Of a DNA stretch of 64,000 bases, positions 1 through 8,541 are shown in pieces (positions within the stretch are counted from its first letter, which is position 1; each line of letters starts with the position of its first letter). Where the stretch lies: the NCBI RefSeq assembly GCF_010078385.1, contig NZ_SIJC01000001.1, positions 186,001 to 250,000 of the forward strand, read 5' to 3'. Below the pieces are notes generated by a model. The model searched no databases, was not told the origin of the DNA, and saw nothing but the letters and a program-made list of their open reading frames with translations. The translations under genes were made by a program, and so were the position numbers. Source of the DNA: Chengkuizengella sediminis (GTDB lineage Bacteria; Bacillota; Bacilli; Paenibacillales; KCTC-33759).

Positions 1-22
1 TAAATTGCTAATATTAGTTCAT

Positions 23-125
23 GTTCAAAATAAAGAATCTAACTATAAACCATTTTGTTTTAGCTACTTCAGTACCAGTTCTTCCTAAGTTAGGAAACTA
101 TGAAGATTCCCTCACTTTTTAGAAT
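23..125. repeat. Probable degenerate copy of the GTTCAAAAAGT dispersed repeat
   Basis: This spacer downstream of recA begins with TGTTCAAAATAAAG and ends with CACTTTTTAGAATGA, resembling the two ends of the better copy at 63271-63431. It also carries CAGTACCAG followed by a small palindrome (TTCCTAAGTTAGGAA), at the place where the better copy has CAGTACCAG followed by a hairpin. The match is weak, and homology is inferred from order and ends rather than high identity. No canonical recA terminator is visible here. Confidence 0.35.
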
Positions 126-130
126 GAATT

Positions 131-1174
131 TTACTCATTTGTAGCTAGTGGAGCTTTCTTTTCAACTTTTCCCTCTTCATTCTCATCCGGGAGGAGATCT
201 TTATCGATTCTAATTTTTGTTTCAATTTCTTCAGCAAGTTCCTTACTATCTTTCAAAAACTGCTTTGCATTCTCTCTTCCTTGTCCTAATCTTTCACCTT
301 CATAGGAATACCATGCACCACTTTTATTAACAATATCTAGTTCTGTTCCAATATCTATGATGCTACCTTCACGTGATATTCCTTCACCATACATGATATC
401 GAGCTCAGCCTGCTTAAATGGGGGTGCTACTTTGTTTTTAACTACTTTAATACGTGTCCTATTCCCCACCATATCATTGCCTTGTTTAAGCGTTTCAATG
501 CGTCTCACATCAAGTCTAACGGAAGAATAAAACTTCAGTGCTCTACCTCCAGGCGTTGTTTCTGGATTTCCAAACATTACACCTACTTTTTCTCTAAGTT
601 GGTTAATAAATATTGCAATCGTATTAGATTTGCTAATAGCGCCTGATAGTTTTCTTAAAGCCTGGGACATCAAACGCGCTTGAAGTCCTACATGCGCATC
701 TCCCATTTCGCCTTCAATTTCTGCTTTAGGTACTAATGCAGCAACTGAATCGACAACAATAATATCAACTGCCCCGCTTCGTACGAGTGCTTCTGCAATT
801 TCTAACGCTTGTTCACCCGTATCAGGTTGTGACAAAAGCAACTCATCTATGTTTACACCTAGCTTCTTAGCATATACAGGATCAAGTGCGTGTTCCGCAT
901 CGATAAACGCTGCCTGTCCTCCTGTTTTTTGTGCTTCAGCTATAGCATGAAGTGCTACAGTCGTTTTACCAGAAGATTCAGGTCCGAAAACTTCAATAAT
1001 TCTTCCACGCGGAAAACCACCTATTCCTAAAGCAATGTCTAATGCAAGAGCTCCACTTGAAAGGGTTTCTACCTGTGTGCTAGTAGATTCTCCTAATTTC
1101 ATTACAGAACCTTTTCCAAATTGTTTTTCTATTTGGCGTAAAGCCATATCTAACGCAGCGCGACGATCTGTCAA
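131..1174 (-). CDS. recA: Recombinase RecA
   Basis: RecA coats single-stranded DNA, drives strand exchange and activates LexA self-cleavage. The protein shows the Walker A motif GPESSGKT (residues 64-71), the MAW-type [15 protein letters not shown] stretch and the loop-2 region [20 protein letters not shown] lies three codons further upstream, but the ribosome site AAGGAAGTGA overlaps that GTG, whereas it is well spaced for the TTG at 1174. The TTG start gives 347 aa beginning [12 protein letters not shown], like other Firmicute RecA proteins. It has its own sigma-A promoter and a LexA box, and lies downstream of cinA as in B. subtilis. The C-terminal tail is acidic and lysine-rich, as is usual. 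Identity is certain; only the start is open. Confidence 0.98.
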   Translation of the reverse strand: MTDRRAALDMALRQIEKQFGKGSVMKLGESTSTQVETLSSGALALDIALGIGGFPRGRIIEVFGPESSGKTTVALHAIAEAQKTGGQAAFIDAEHALDPVYAKKLGVNIDELLLSQPDTGEQALEIAEALVRSGAVDIIVVDSVAALVPKAEIEGEMGDAHVGLQARLMSQALRKLSGAISKSNTIAIFINQLREKVGVMFGNPETTPGGRALKFYSSVRLDVRRIETLKQGNDMVGNRTRIKVVKNKVAPPFKQAELDIMYGEGISREGSIIDIGTELDIVNKSGAWYSYEGERLGQGRENAKQFLKDSKELAEEIETKIRIDKDLLPDENEEGKVEKKAPLATNE

Positions 1175-1209
1175 AGAACTCACTTCCTTTTTTTATCTTT
1201 ATAATGATT

Positions 1210-1238
1210 ATGATACCTTGTTTTAGTCTTCTTGCCAA
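1210..1238 (-). promoter_or_regulatory. Sigma-A promoter of recA
   Basis: Read on the minus strand, TTGGCA (1233-1238) is followed after 17 bases by TATCAT (1210-1215), about 36 bases upstream of the recA start. Spacing is ideal and both boxes are close to consensus. The LexA box lies just upstream of the -35. Confidence 0.7.
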
Positions 1239-1247
1239 GCATTTTTT

Positions 1248-1261
1248 CGAACATATATTCG
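1248..1261. promoter_or_regulatory. LexA (SOS) operator of recA
   Basis: The 14-base near-palindrome CGAACATATATTCG fits the Gram-positive SOS box CGAACRNRYGTTCG with one half-site mismatch. It lies 10 bases upstream of the recA -35 box, so recA is expected to be DNA-damage inducible. Confidence 0.8.
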
Positions 1262-1273
1262 ATTCATATATTT

Positions 1274-1309
1274 TAAAAAACCGCAACAAAGAAAAATCCT
1301 CGTTACGGT
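1274..1309 (-). terminator. Intrinsic terminator of cinA
   Basis: On the minus strand, ACCGTAAC pairs with GTTGCGGT (8 bp, one G-U) and is followed by six T residues. It separates cinA from the recA promoter, so recA depends mainly on its own promoter. Confidence 0.7.
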
Positions 1310-1435
1310 GCTTCCGATATCGTTATTATATATGAAACGTTGAAAAGGCACAAGAGAATTAATTGTCGGGTAGGTGGGTATTTTGCTGTCGAAACCAAGA
1401 TTAAAACATCATTTCGTGCGCTTGCCTGGGAAATA

Positions 1436-2701
1436 TCAACTGATTATATTTCCCTTATTTTCTTTCCATAATTGATATAAGGCATATTTTGCTGCTCTCA
1501 ATTGAACTATTTCACGATTTCCTGGCATTTGCACAGATTTCACCTTTACTGGATGCCCCTTTTGTTTAATCCCTATGAATACTAATCCGACGGGTTTCCC
1601 TTCAGATTCTGAAGGTCCAGCAACACCAGTCACTGATATAGACCAATCTGTATTTGTTTGGTGATTCAAATTTTCTGCTAACATTTCCGCTGTTTGTGAA
1701 CTGACTGCCCCCGGAGCATCTTTTCCTTCTAGCAACTCCATAGGAATATTAAGAAATTCGTGTTTCAATTGATTGCTATAACAAACAACACCACCTTGAT
1801 AAACTGAAGAACTTCCAGCAACGCTTGTTATCAATTGGCTAATCTTTCCACCTGTACAGCTCTCAGCAACAGATAATGTTAAGTTCTTAGACCCCATCAT
1901 TTTTATTAATGCTTCTTCAAAAGTGATATTTTCTGATGCATAAAGGTATTTACCTACTCTATTGATAATCTCATTCTCTACAGATTTCATTTTTTCATAG
2001 GCTTTTTGTTGTGATTCAGCTTTTGTAGTGAGTCGAATCATTACTTCTCCTTCTTTAGCATAAGGAGCTATTGAAGGGTCTATTTGTTGCTCCATTAAAT
2101 CCTTTAGACGGTCCTCGAGTATTGATTCACCAATTCCTGCAAACTTTAAAAACTTTGAATGTAACGGTTGCTCTTCTCCAATTATAGATTGCAGCCATGG
2201 AACAGCATAGTGATCAAACATTGGTTTCAGCTCTTTTGGAGGACCAGGTAATAATATGTAATGATGTTTATTTTGAGTTAAAGCAACTCCGACAGCAAGC
2301 CCTATATCATTTAACAAAGGTTCACAGTCAGAAACCATATAGGCTTGTTTTATATTATTTTCGGTCATTTCAATTCCACGTTTCTTAAACAAATCGCTCA
2401 TCTTTTTCATTGAGGGCTGATGAACTTCGATTGATTTCCCTACAAATTCAGCAAAAATATCTTTCGTTAAATCATCTTGAGTAGGTCCCAAACCTCCACA
2501 ACATATAATAATATCAGCACGTTTATCTGCTATTTTTAATGCTTCAGCAATTCTCTCTTTATTATCACCAACAACGGTTTGAAAATAAACATTGATGCCT
2601 ATTTGAGCTAGTTTTTCAGATAAATACTGAGCATTGGTATTCACAATTTGTCCTAATAAGATTTCTGTACCTACTGCTATAATTTCAGCTTTCAAAAACA
2701 T
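1436..2701 (-). CDS. cinA: CinA family protein (competence/damage-inducible, NMN amidase type)
   Basis: The 421-aa protein has the two-domain CinA layout: an N-terminal MoaB/MogA-like domain (AEIIAVGTEILLGQIVNTNAQYLSEKL at the start, CCGGLGPTQDD near residue 70) and a C-terminal CinA/PncC domain (SVAESCTGGKISQLITSVAGSSSVYQGGVVCYSN). The C-terminal domain of the family deamidates nicotinamide mononucleotide, and the N-terminal domain is an ADP-ribose pyrophosphatase in some members. In B. subtilis cinA is a competence gene upstream of recA, and the same order is kept here. The ATG is preceded by GAGGAGGGGA. Its 5' spacer contains a repeat element. Confidence 0.95.
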   Translation of the reverse strand: MFLKAEIIAVGTEILLGQIVNTNAQYLSEKLAQIGINVYFQTVVGDNKERIAEALKIADKRADIIICCGGLGPTQDDLTKDIFAEFVGKSIEVHQPSMKKMSDLFKKRGIEMTENNIKQAYMVSDCEPLLNDIGLAVGVALTQNKHHYILLPGPPKELKPMFDHYAVPWLQSIIGEEQPLHSKFLKFAGIGESILEDRLKDLMEQQIDPSIAPYAKEGEVMIRLTTKAESQQKAYEKMKSVENEIINRVGKYLYASENITFEEALIKMMGSKNLTLSVAESCTGGKISQLITSVAGSSSVYQGGVVCYSNQLKHEFLNIPMELLEGKDAPGAVSSQTAEMLAENLNHQTNTDWSISVTGVAGPSESEGKPVGLVFIGIKQKGHPVKVKSVQMPGNREIVQLRAAKYALYQLWKENKGNIIS

Positions 2702-2720
2702 CCCCTCCTCTAAAAGTAAA

Positions 2721-2838
2721 CCTTCAAAAAATTTAGTTCCAGCACCGAGAAGATTGTACGAACATGTAGAAGCCAGTCTTTTCGGGATCCCGAAAACTAC
2801 TAGGACTTCACTTCAAAGAACTTCTTCACTTTTTTGGG
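2721..2838. repeat. Dispersed repeat copy between cinA and pgsA
   Basis: The plus strand begins CCTTCAAAAAATTTAG, then TTCCAGCACCGAGAAGATTGTACGAA, and ends CACTTTTTTGGG. The left part matches the copies at 35830 and 63271 (CAGCACC/CAGTACA, GAGAAGATTGT) in the same orientation. The middle holds a perfect 18-bp palindrome, TTTTCGGGATCCCGAAAA (2779-2796). There is no coding capacity. It occupies most of the 213-bp spacer between pgsA and cinA. Confidence 0.6.
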
Positions 2839-2882
2839 TATAGTCTTTATTCGATGTCGAAATCACTTCCTCGATCCACCTC

Positions 2883-2922
2883 TAAAATAAAAAACAACAG
2901 GTAGTATAACTAGCCTATTGTT
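2883..2922 (-). terminator. Intrinsic terminator of rimO-pgsA
   Basis: On the minus strand, AACAATAGG pairs with CCTGTTGTT (one G-U), enclosing an inner TAG/CTA extension, and is followed by TTTTATTTT. The left arm overlaps the pgsA stop codon. Confidence 0.75.
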
Positions 2923-3502
2923 TATTTGTTGAAAAGTGTATGACAGATTTATTTTTAAGAAAATAATCAATTCCAGAATATACTGTAATAATGACAGCTA
3001 TCCAACTTGCAATAAGATCAAATGGAAATCCGATAAATGTAAAAGGAAAATTATTAAGCAACAATGCGATAATAGCCGTAATCTGAGATGCAGTTTTCCA
3101 TTTCCCCCATTTACTTGCGGCCACAACTTTTCCATCTAGTAATGCAACTTGCCTTAGTCCTGTCACAGCAAACTCGCGACTAATTATAACGATGGCAATC
3201 CAAGCTTCCAATTTCCCCATATCAACTAGTGAAATTAACACAGCTGCAACTAATAGCTTGTCAGCTAAAGGATCAAGTAATTTCCCTAAGTTTGTAACGA
3301 TCTTCCTTTTCCGGGCAATATATCCATCTAAACCATCTGTGCTTGCCGCAATGATAAAAATTAAAGTAGCAATCATTTGGCTATAAGTAATTTCAAATTG
3401 CGCAAATTCTAAAGGTGGAAAATCTAAATTAACCAATAAAAAAAACATAATGATTGGTACCAAAAAAATCCTGGCCAAAGTTATGCGATTGGCTAAGTTC
3501 AT
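2915..3502 (-). CDS. pgsA: Phosphatidylglycerophosphate synthase
   Basis: This membrane enzyme transfers glycerol-3-phosphate to CDP-diacylglycerol to make phosphatidylglycerophosphate, the committed step to phosphatidylglycerol and cardiolipin. The CDP-alcohol phosphotransferase signature DGx2ARx8Gx3Dx3D is visible as DGLDGYIARKRKIVTNLGKLLDPLADK, and several hydrophobic segments surround it. Its 195 aa equals the family length. The start ATG overlaps the rimO stop (ATGA), so the two are translationally coupled. Its substrate comes from CdsA, encoded at 44993-45787. Confidence 0.96.
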   Translation of the reverse strand: MNLANRITLARIFLVPIIMFFLLVNLDFPPLEFAQFEITYSQMIATLIFIIAASTDGLDGYIARKRKIVTNLGKLLDPLADKLLVAAVLISLVDMGKLEAWIAIVIISREFAVTGLRQVALLDGKVVAASKWGKWKTASQITAIIALLLNNFPFTFIGFPFDLIASWIAVIITVYSGIDYFLKNKSVIHFSTNKQ

Positions 3503-4827
3503 AGATTCCCCTCCCCTGTTAGATCATATTCAATAGAGTGAGTGATGCGAACTGGGTGCAATTCACCAATGTTAGCTTTTAAGTTTGAAACAAACACTTC
3601 TCCATCTATTTCCGGTGCGTCATACTGTGACCGTCCTATAAATACATCATTTCGGCCATCATAACGTTCTATTAATACATCTAAAACCTTACCAATATGT
3701 TTATTATTTTGTTCCTTTGCAACTACCCTTTGAATTTCCATCAAAATGTTAGATCTTCGTTCCTTTACATCATCGGGGACTTGATCGGGCAGTCTTGACG
3801 CTGGCGTATCCTCTTCTTGAGAGTAAGTAAATACACCTAATCGGTCAAATTTAATTTCTTTTATAAAATCACATAATTTTTCAAAATTCTCTTCCGTTTC
3901 ACCAGGAAAGCCTACGATAATGGAGGTTCTCAAGGAAATTTCTGGAATCCTTTTTCGTATTTTTTCAATTAATGCTCTTGTATCTGTTTGTCTACCAGGT
4001 CTTCTCATTCTTTTTAAGATTTGATCTTCACTATGTTGTAGAGGCATATCTATATATTTGCAAATTTTGGGATTGTTAGCAATCGTTTCAATCAATTCAT
4101 CAGTAAAGAAACCTGGATATGCATAATGTAATCGAACCCAGTCGATTCCTTTTACCTCACTTACTTGATTTAATAATTCAGGCAGCTTAAATTGATCATA
4201 TAGATCTGTACCATAATTTGTTGAATCCTGAGCAATTAAACTAATTTCTTTTACTCCTTGTTGTGCCAATTGTTTTACTTCAGCAATGATAGATTCAATG
4301 CTTCGGCTTCTAAATTTACCTCGCATAATTGGGATACTACAGAAAGTACATGCGTTATCACAACCCTCTGCAATTTTCACATATGCTGTGTATCTAGGAG
4401 TCGTTACTTTACGTGGTAATGCTGATTCATAATTAAAGATAGGATTACCTACAATTGCAGGCTTGGCTCCCTTTAGAGCCTCGTCAATGATTTGATTGAT
4501 TTTATCAAAATCACCTGTACCTACTATGCCGTCAATTTCTGGCATTTCATCCATTAATTGCTCTTTATATCTTTGTGTTAAACAACCAGACACAATTAAT
4601 GCTTTAAGATTTGCGGTGTTTTTTAGATCAGCAAGATCTAATATGGTATTGACTGATTCTTCTTTAGCCGCATCTATAAAACCGCATGTATTCACAATAA
4701 TGACAGTTGCATCACTTTTATCATCTGTAATGGAATATCCACGCTCGTGAATTAATCCAGACATGATTTCTGAATCCACTAAATTTTTTTCACAGCCAAG
4801 AGTCACTAGGTTGACTTTTTCACTCAT
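3499..4827 (-). CDS. rimO: Ribosomal protein S12 methylthiotransferase RimO
   Basis: This radical-SAM enzyme methylthiolates an aspartate of ribosomal protein S12. Domains in order: an N-terminal UPF0004 domain with cluster cysteines (LGCEKNLVDSE, NTCGFID, VSGCLTQRY), a radical-SAM core with the CxxxCxxC motif in EGCDNACTFCSIP, and a C-terminal TRAM domain. The motif LGCEKNLVDS distinguishes RimO from MiaB. The 442-aa length is normal. It is first in the rimO-pgsA operon, with a consensus sigma-A promoter about 40 bp upstream. Confidence 0.96.
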   Translation of the reverse strand: MSEKVNLVTLGCEKNLVDSEIMSGLIHERGYSITDDKSDATVIIVNTCGFIDAAKEESVNTILDLADLKNTANLKALIVSGCLTQRYKEQLMDEMPEIDGIVGTGDFDKINQIIDEALKGAKPAIVGNPIFNYESALPRKVTTPRYTAYVKIAEGCDNACTFCSIPIMRGKFRSRSIESIIAEVKQLAQQGVKEISLIAQDSTNYGTDLYDQFKLPELLNQVSEVKGIDWVRLHYAYPGFFTDELIETIANNPKICKYIDMPLQHSEDQILKRMRRPGRQTDTRALIEKIRKRIPEISLRTSIIVGFPGETEENFEKLCDFIKEIKFDRLGVFTYSQEEDTPASRLPDQVPDDVKERRSNILMEIQRVVAKEQNNKHIGKVLDVLIERYDGRNDVFIGRSQYDAPEIDGEVFVSNLKANIGELHPVRITHSIEYDLTGEGNL

Positions 4828-4868
4828 TCAGTAGCGCCTCCAAATATAAGTGCAATTTATTCTTAACA

Positions 4869-4897
4869 AGTATAATACATGCATATTAGGCTGTCAA
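4869..4897 (-). promoter_or_regulatory. Sigma-A promoter of rimO-pgsA
   Basis: On the minus strand, TTGACA (4892-4897) is followed after exactly 17 bases by TATACT (4869-4874). This is a near-perfect vegetative promoter and ends the yajQ transcription unit. Confidence 0.85.
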
Positions 4898-4913
4898 AAC
4901 AAATTAACCCTTG

Positions 4914-5405
4914 TTATCTCATGTTTATAAATTGTAATTCTAATGTCAAATCAGCTTCATTTAACAAATGAATCACTTTTTGTAAATCATCTTTATTCTT
5001 CCCGGTGACACGAATTTGCTCACCTTGTACTTGCGTTTTTACTTTTAATTTTTCATCCTGAATCAATTTCCGTATTTTTTTATTATTTTCTTGGTCAATC
5101 CCTTGTTTAACCTTTATTTTCTGCCTCACAGTACTTGATGCAGCAGGTTCTATCTTATCGAATTCTAAATTTTTAATGGAAACGTTCCTTTTCACCATCT
5201 TTGATTTTAAAATATCTAACACGCTCTGCAATTTATAGTCATCATCAGAAATAATAGTTACTTCTTCACCATCTAATGAGATTTCACTTTTACTCCCTTT
5301 AAAATCAAATCGAGTTTGAATTTCTCTCTCTGCTTGATGAATAGCATTGCTTAATTCTTGAAAATCCACCTTAGACACAATATCAAATGAATATTCGGAA
5401 GCCAT
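4914..5405 (-). CDS. YajQ family cyclic-di-GMP/nucleotide-binding protein
   Basis: The 163-aa protein is a full-length YajQ/UPF0234 member, beginning [42 protein letters not shown] and ending LELQFINMR, both typical of the family. It should fold as two ferredoxin-like domains. Family members bind nucleotides, and a Xanthomonas homologue senses cyclic-di-GMP; the role in Firmicutes is not settled. It has a good ribosome site (AAGGGGGAAG) and its own extended -10 promoter inside the rodZ terminator region. No partner is suggested by position. Confidence 0.92.
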   Translation of the reverse strand: MASEYSFDIVSKVDFQELSNAIHQAEREIQTRFDFKGSKSEISLDGEEVTIISDDDYKLQSVLDILKSKMVKRNVSIKNLEFDKIEPAASSTVRQKIKVKQGIDQENNKKIRKLIQDEKLKVKTQVQGEQIRVTGKNKDDLQKVIHLLNEADLTLELQFINMR

Positions 5406-5437
5406 AACACTTCCCCCTTTCCATTATTTCACATCAA

Positions 5438-5467
5438 ATTATAACAGTTAAATACAAAAAAAGGCAA
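5438..5467 (-). promoter_or_regulatory. Probable sigma-A promoter of yajQ (extended -10)
   Basis: On the minus strand, TTGCCT, 18 bases, then TGTTATAAT, an extended -10. The -35 overlaps the right arm and T-run of the rodZ terminator, so terminator and promoter share bases. Confidence 0.55.
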
Positions 5468-5484
5468 ACCATATCAAGTTTACC
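5456..5484 (-). terminator. Intrinsic terminator of rodZ
   Basis: On the minus strand, GGTAAAC, an 8-nt loop, GTTTGCC (one G-U), then seven T residues, just after the rodZ stop codon. Confidence 0.7.
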
Positions 5485-5507
5485 TTATTAGTATATTGAT
5501 TTGTACT

Positions 5508-6437
5508 CTAATCGTTAGCGCTTTCATCATCAGGAGTGCCTTCTGTATTCTCTAAATTTTCTGTATTCTCTTCTTGACTTGAATCAGTCTTTTTGAGATT
5601 AATTTGAAAATCCCATACATTTCCAATATCCTGTTCCACTACTTCTCCATTCACAGTAATCGCTGCACTATTAGCATTACCTAAACGAATCCACAATGAT
5701 CCTTCATGCTCTAATGAATATACTTCACCAATTTGATTTGTTTCAAATAACTTTTGATAAATGACTTTTCCTTCAATATTATCCTCTTTGATCTGTAGCC
5801 ATACTCTATTTAGTATTTCAACTTCCACTTGAAGTTTATCCACATTTGAAACGACATATGTATTTGTACCGCCTTCAGATGTTACTAAAGTTACTTCAGG
5901 TTCTGAAGGAAGCTCAGGTATTGGAGCAGATTCAGGTTCTTCTACTTCAGTAGTAGAATTATCCACTTCCTCTTTTTCAGATTCACTCAACACTTCTGTT
6001 TCTTTTTTTTCCGTTAAACGTGGATCGTCAAGTATATTTTGATCTTTTTCTCCACTCACTAAAAAATAATAAATGATAGCAAAAATTAAAGCAATAAAAC
6101 AAATGACTAGAAAAGCTGCAGCCCATTTCGTTAATTTCTCGGTACTCATAAAACTTCTTTTTTTCCTGCGTATGTTTCTTACTTTAGTTTCTGGAGCAGC
6201 AACAGTGGGTACATCATTCTGATACAGCTGCATAACATGATCTCGATCTACTCCAACTGAATCTGCATAACTTTTAATAAAAGCTTTTACATAAAAATGA
6301 CCAGGGAGTGCATTGAAGTCACCTGCCTCAATTGCAATTAAATATCTTTTCTGTATTTTAGTTAATTCTTGAAGCTCATCTAAAGATATATTTTTATCAA
6401 GTCTAGCTTTTTTAAGTAGATCACCGAGTTCAGACAT
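5508..6437 (-). CDS. rodZ: RodZ-like cytoskeletal/cell-shape protein (YmfM)
   Basis: RodZ links MreB filaments to the peptidoglycan elongation machinery. The 309-aa protein has an N-terminal Cro/C1-type helix-turn-helix (residues about 1-70, with the family signature AIEAGDFNALPGHFYVKAFIKSYAD), a basic stretch (RNIRRKKRSF), one transmembrane helix (about 105-127, AAAFLVICFIALIFAIIYYFLV), an acidic Glu/Ser-rich linker and a C-terminal DUF4115-type beta domain. It matches YmfM of the B. subtilis ymf cluster by order. A terminator follows directly. The very acidic C-terminal tail (EENTENLENTEGTPDDE) is unstructured. Confidence 0.9.
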   Translation of the reverse strand: MSELGDLLKKARLDKNISLDELQELTKIQKRYLIAIEAGDFNALPGHFYVKAFIKSYADSVGVDRDHVMQLYQNDVPTVAAPETKVRNIRRKKRSFMSTEKLTKWAAAFLVICFIALIFAIIYYFLVSGEKDQNILDDPRLTEKKETEVLSESEKEEVDNSTTEVEEPESAPIPELPSEPEVTLVTSEGGTNTYVVSNVDKLQVEVEILNRVWLQIKEDNIEGKVIYQKLFETNQIGEVYSLEHEGSLWIRLGNANSAAITVNGEVVEQDIGNVWDFQINLKKTDSSQEENTENLENTEGTPDDESAND

Positions 6438-6464
6438 GTTTCACTCCCCTATGGATTCATAATT

Positions 6465-7232
6465 TTAAAAGTCACTTAAAGGATTCGTAAAATGTTCAAT
6501 TATAATTTCTTCGTCAGGATGGTTTCTTAATTCTATAATAAAATTAAAATCATCATAATCAAACTGGGATTCCCTAACAAAAATATCAGGGTGTTCAATT
6601 ACTTTTGTTGATGGCATTCTCATCACTTCCTGCAATAAATGATAGTGCATTTCATTAGATCGTATTGTACTAACAATCCCATCTATTATAAATATGTTAT
6701 CTGGATTCAATTCATCTTCTAGTAATTGGCTGCGAACTGTCTGCCTCAACAATGTTGAAGACAAAAATATCCACCTTTTTTTTGAACATACACTACCAGC
6801 AATAATGGATTCAGTTTTCCCAATTCTTGGCATGCCTCTTAGTCCGATGATTTGATTGCCATCTCTTTTGAAAATCTCTCCTAAAAAATCAACCAATAAT
6901 CCTAATTCATCACGAGTAAAACGAAAAGTCTTAAGGTCATCAGAATCATCACGTTCAATGAAACGACCATGTCTAACAGCAAGGATATCAACCAGTTTAG
7001 GCGGGCGTAATGCAGTTAATGTAATATTACCTACATTTTCCATTAGATTCCTTAAAGCAATAATTTTGTTGTCATCATTAGTTTCCAACAACATACCACG
7101 ATTACTATCCTCTACTCCATTAATGGTTAATATGTTAAAATTCAACATCCCCATAATCGATGCGATATCACCTAGTAAACCTGGTCGATTTTTATGTATT
7201 TTATATTCCATATACCATTTCTTATATTCCAA
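6465..7232 (-). CDS. ymfK: YmfK family protein (DUF3388), ACT-like plus P-loop
   Basis: The function of this family is not known to me. Seen here: an N-terminal ACT-like region (YKIHKNRPGLLGDIASIMGMLNFNILTINGVEDSNRGMLLE, residues about 10-70), as in amino-acid-sensing domains, then a region containing a Walker A-like loop GLRGMPRIGKTES (about residue 130) and an IFIIDGI strand that could be Walker B. The combination suggests a ligand-regulated nucleotide-binding protein; this is inference. The start is TTG at 7232 with AGGAAGTG about 9 bases upstream. It lies between ymfJ and rodZ, as in B. subtilis. Confidence 0.85.
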   Translation of the reverse strand: MEYKKWYMEYKIHKNRPGLLGDIASIMGMLNFNILTINGVEDSNRGMLLETNDDNKIIALRNLMENVGNITLTALRPPKLVDILAVRHGRFIERDDSDDLKTFRFTRDELGLLVDFLGEIFKRDGNQIIGLRGMPRIGKTESIIAGSVCSKKRWIFLSSTLLRQTVRSQLLEDELNPDNIFIIDGIVSTIRSNEMHYHLLQEVMRMPSTKVIEHPDIFVRESQFDYDDFNFIIELRNHPDEEIIIEHFTNPLSDF

Positions 7233-7420
7233 AATAAATACACTTCCTGTCGATTAAAACTGTGAATAATTGATGAACTTTATGAATTCATTGGATGATT
7301 TATCTCCTTACTTTAGTTTATCAAAAAAAAGAATGCTTTTCCATTGTTAATATTAGATTTGTATGAACAAAAACTCTCTCGAAAATGTAGCCGAATACTT
7401 CGTGTAAAATTTTATATTAT

Positions 7421-7444
7421 AAAAAATCCCCCATGAATGGGGGA
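7421..7444 (-). terminator. Intrinsic terminator of ymfJ
   Basis: On the minus strand, TCCCCCAT, a two-base loop centre, ATGGGGGA, then six T residues. This 8-bp GC-rich stem lies directly after the ymfJ stop. Confidence 0.85.
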
Positions 7445-7451
7445 AATAAAT

Positions 7452-7712
7452 TTATGTTTTATTTTCTACTAATTTTACCATCATCTTTGCCATTGTTTTT
7501 CTTTCTTCATCATTACCTACATCCCATAATTCCTTCAATAATCTTTCTTCTGAATTTTTGGGATCCACTTTGTCATCAAGAAATTCACCAATTTGAAAAG
7601 CGAGTTTAGAAATAGTGTCTTCACTCATACCTGCTTTTTTAGCTTGTTCGACCCTGTCTGAAAGAAAATGTTTCCATTTATCAAACGTTTCTAATACGGT
7701 TGACATATTCAT
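7452..7712 (-). CDS. ymfJ: YmfJ family protein (DUF3243)
   Basis: A small acidic 86-aa protein of the DUF3243 family, predicted all-helical with no membrane segment. Characteristic text includes FDKWKHFLSDRVEQAKKAGMSEDTISKLAFQIGEFL and the tail EERKTMAKMMVKLVE. No biochemical function is known to me. The ribosome site AAGGAGGAGGG could serve either the ATG at 7712 or the one two codons later. It follows ymfI, ends in a strong terminator and is probably the last gene of the ymfFHIJ unit. Confidence 0.88.
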   Translation of the reverse strand: MNMSTVLETFDKWKHFLSDRVEQAKKAGMSEDTISKLAFQIGEFLDDKVDPKNSEERLLKELWDVGNDEERKTMAKMMVKLVENKT

Positions 7713-7794
7713 CCCTCCTCCTTGTTGAATTTAAATCAACAATTATAATATTTGCAAAGACAAGGAGAAATATGCAGTTAGGGTTGGTTAGAGG

Positions 7795-8541
7795 TTAGGT
7801 TAACCACCCACCATTTGGACTAATAATTTGCCCAGTGATGTAACTAGATTCTGGTAAAGCTAAAAAGTATACCAAAGATGCAATTTCATCTGGATGAGCG
7901 AATCTTCCAGCAGGAATTTCACTCTGTAAATTATTTTTATCCTCATCATTTAATTTATCAAGCATATTTGTATCCACGGCACCAGGAGCAACCGCATTCA
8001 CAGTAATGTTGGAAGGAGCTAGTTCCTTAGCAAGTGACTTCGTAAATGCATTCATTCCGCCTTTCGTGGTTGAATACAATACTTCGCATGAGGCTCCACT
8101 GATCCCCCATATAGAGGATATATTAATAATTCTCCCATGTTTTTGATTGATCAAATAAGGTAAAAAAGTTTTCGTACATAAAAACATTCCTTTTAAATTC
8201 ACATTAATGACGTCATCCCAGTCATTTTCATTCACATCTGTTAATAATCCATAGTGCGATACGCCTGCATTGTTCACTATAATATCTGGTTGCAAATCAT
8301 GATAATCCAGTTTCTCCTTCATACGTTCAATCTGTTGTTTTGATCGTAAATCAGCAGAAATGGTGATTGCTTTAGATCCATTTGAAATACAAGTTCGAGC
8401 AATTTCATTTGCAGACTCATGTGAATTCAAATAATGGATTACAATATTAATTCCTACCTCCGAGAAACGTTTCGCGATCGCGGCTCCAATACCTCTACTT
8501 CCCCCAGTAATAAGCACTGTCATCTCAGAAAAAGGTTTCAT
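7795..8541 (-). CDS. ymfI: SDR-family oxidoreductase YmfI (3-oxoacyl-ACP reductase-like)
   Basis: A 248-aa classical short-chain dehydrogenase. The cofactor motif TGGSRGIGAA is near the N-terminus (about residues 11-20), NNAG near 90, the catalytic Ser in ISSIWG and the YxxxK pair as YSTTK (about 154-158), with PGAVDT after it. It resembles FabG, but sits with the M16 protease-like genes rather than in a fatty-acid cluster, so its substrate is unknown. Its ATG overlaps the ymfH stop (ATGA), indicating coupling. NADPH dependence is likely from the basic residue in GGSRGIG. Confidence 0.9.
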   Translation of the reverse strand: MKPFSEMTVLITGGSRGIGAAIAKRFSEVGINIVIHYLNSHESANEIARTCISNGSKAITISADLRSKQQIERMKEKLDYHDLQPDIIVNNAGVSHYGLLTDVNENDWDDVINVNLKGMFLCTKTFLPYLINQKHGRIINISSIWGISGASCEVLYSTTKGGMNAFTKSLAKELAPSNITVNAVAPGAVDTNMLDKLNDEDKNNLQSEIPAGRFAHPDEIASLVYFLALPESSYITGQIISPNGGWLT

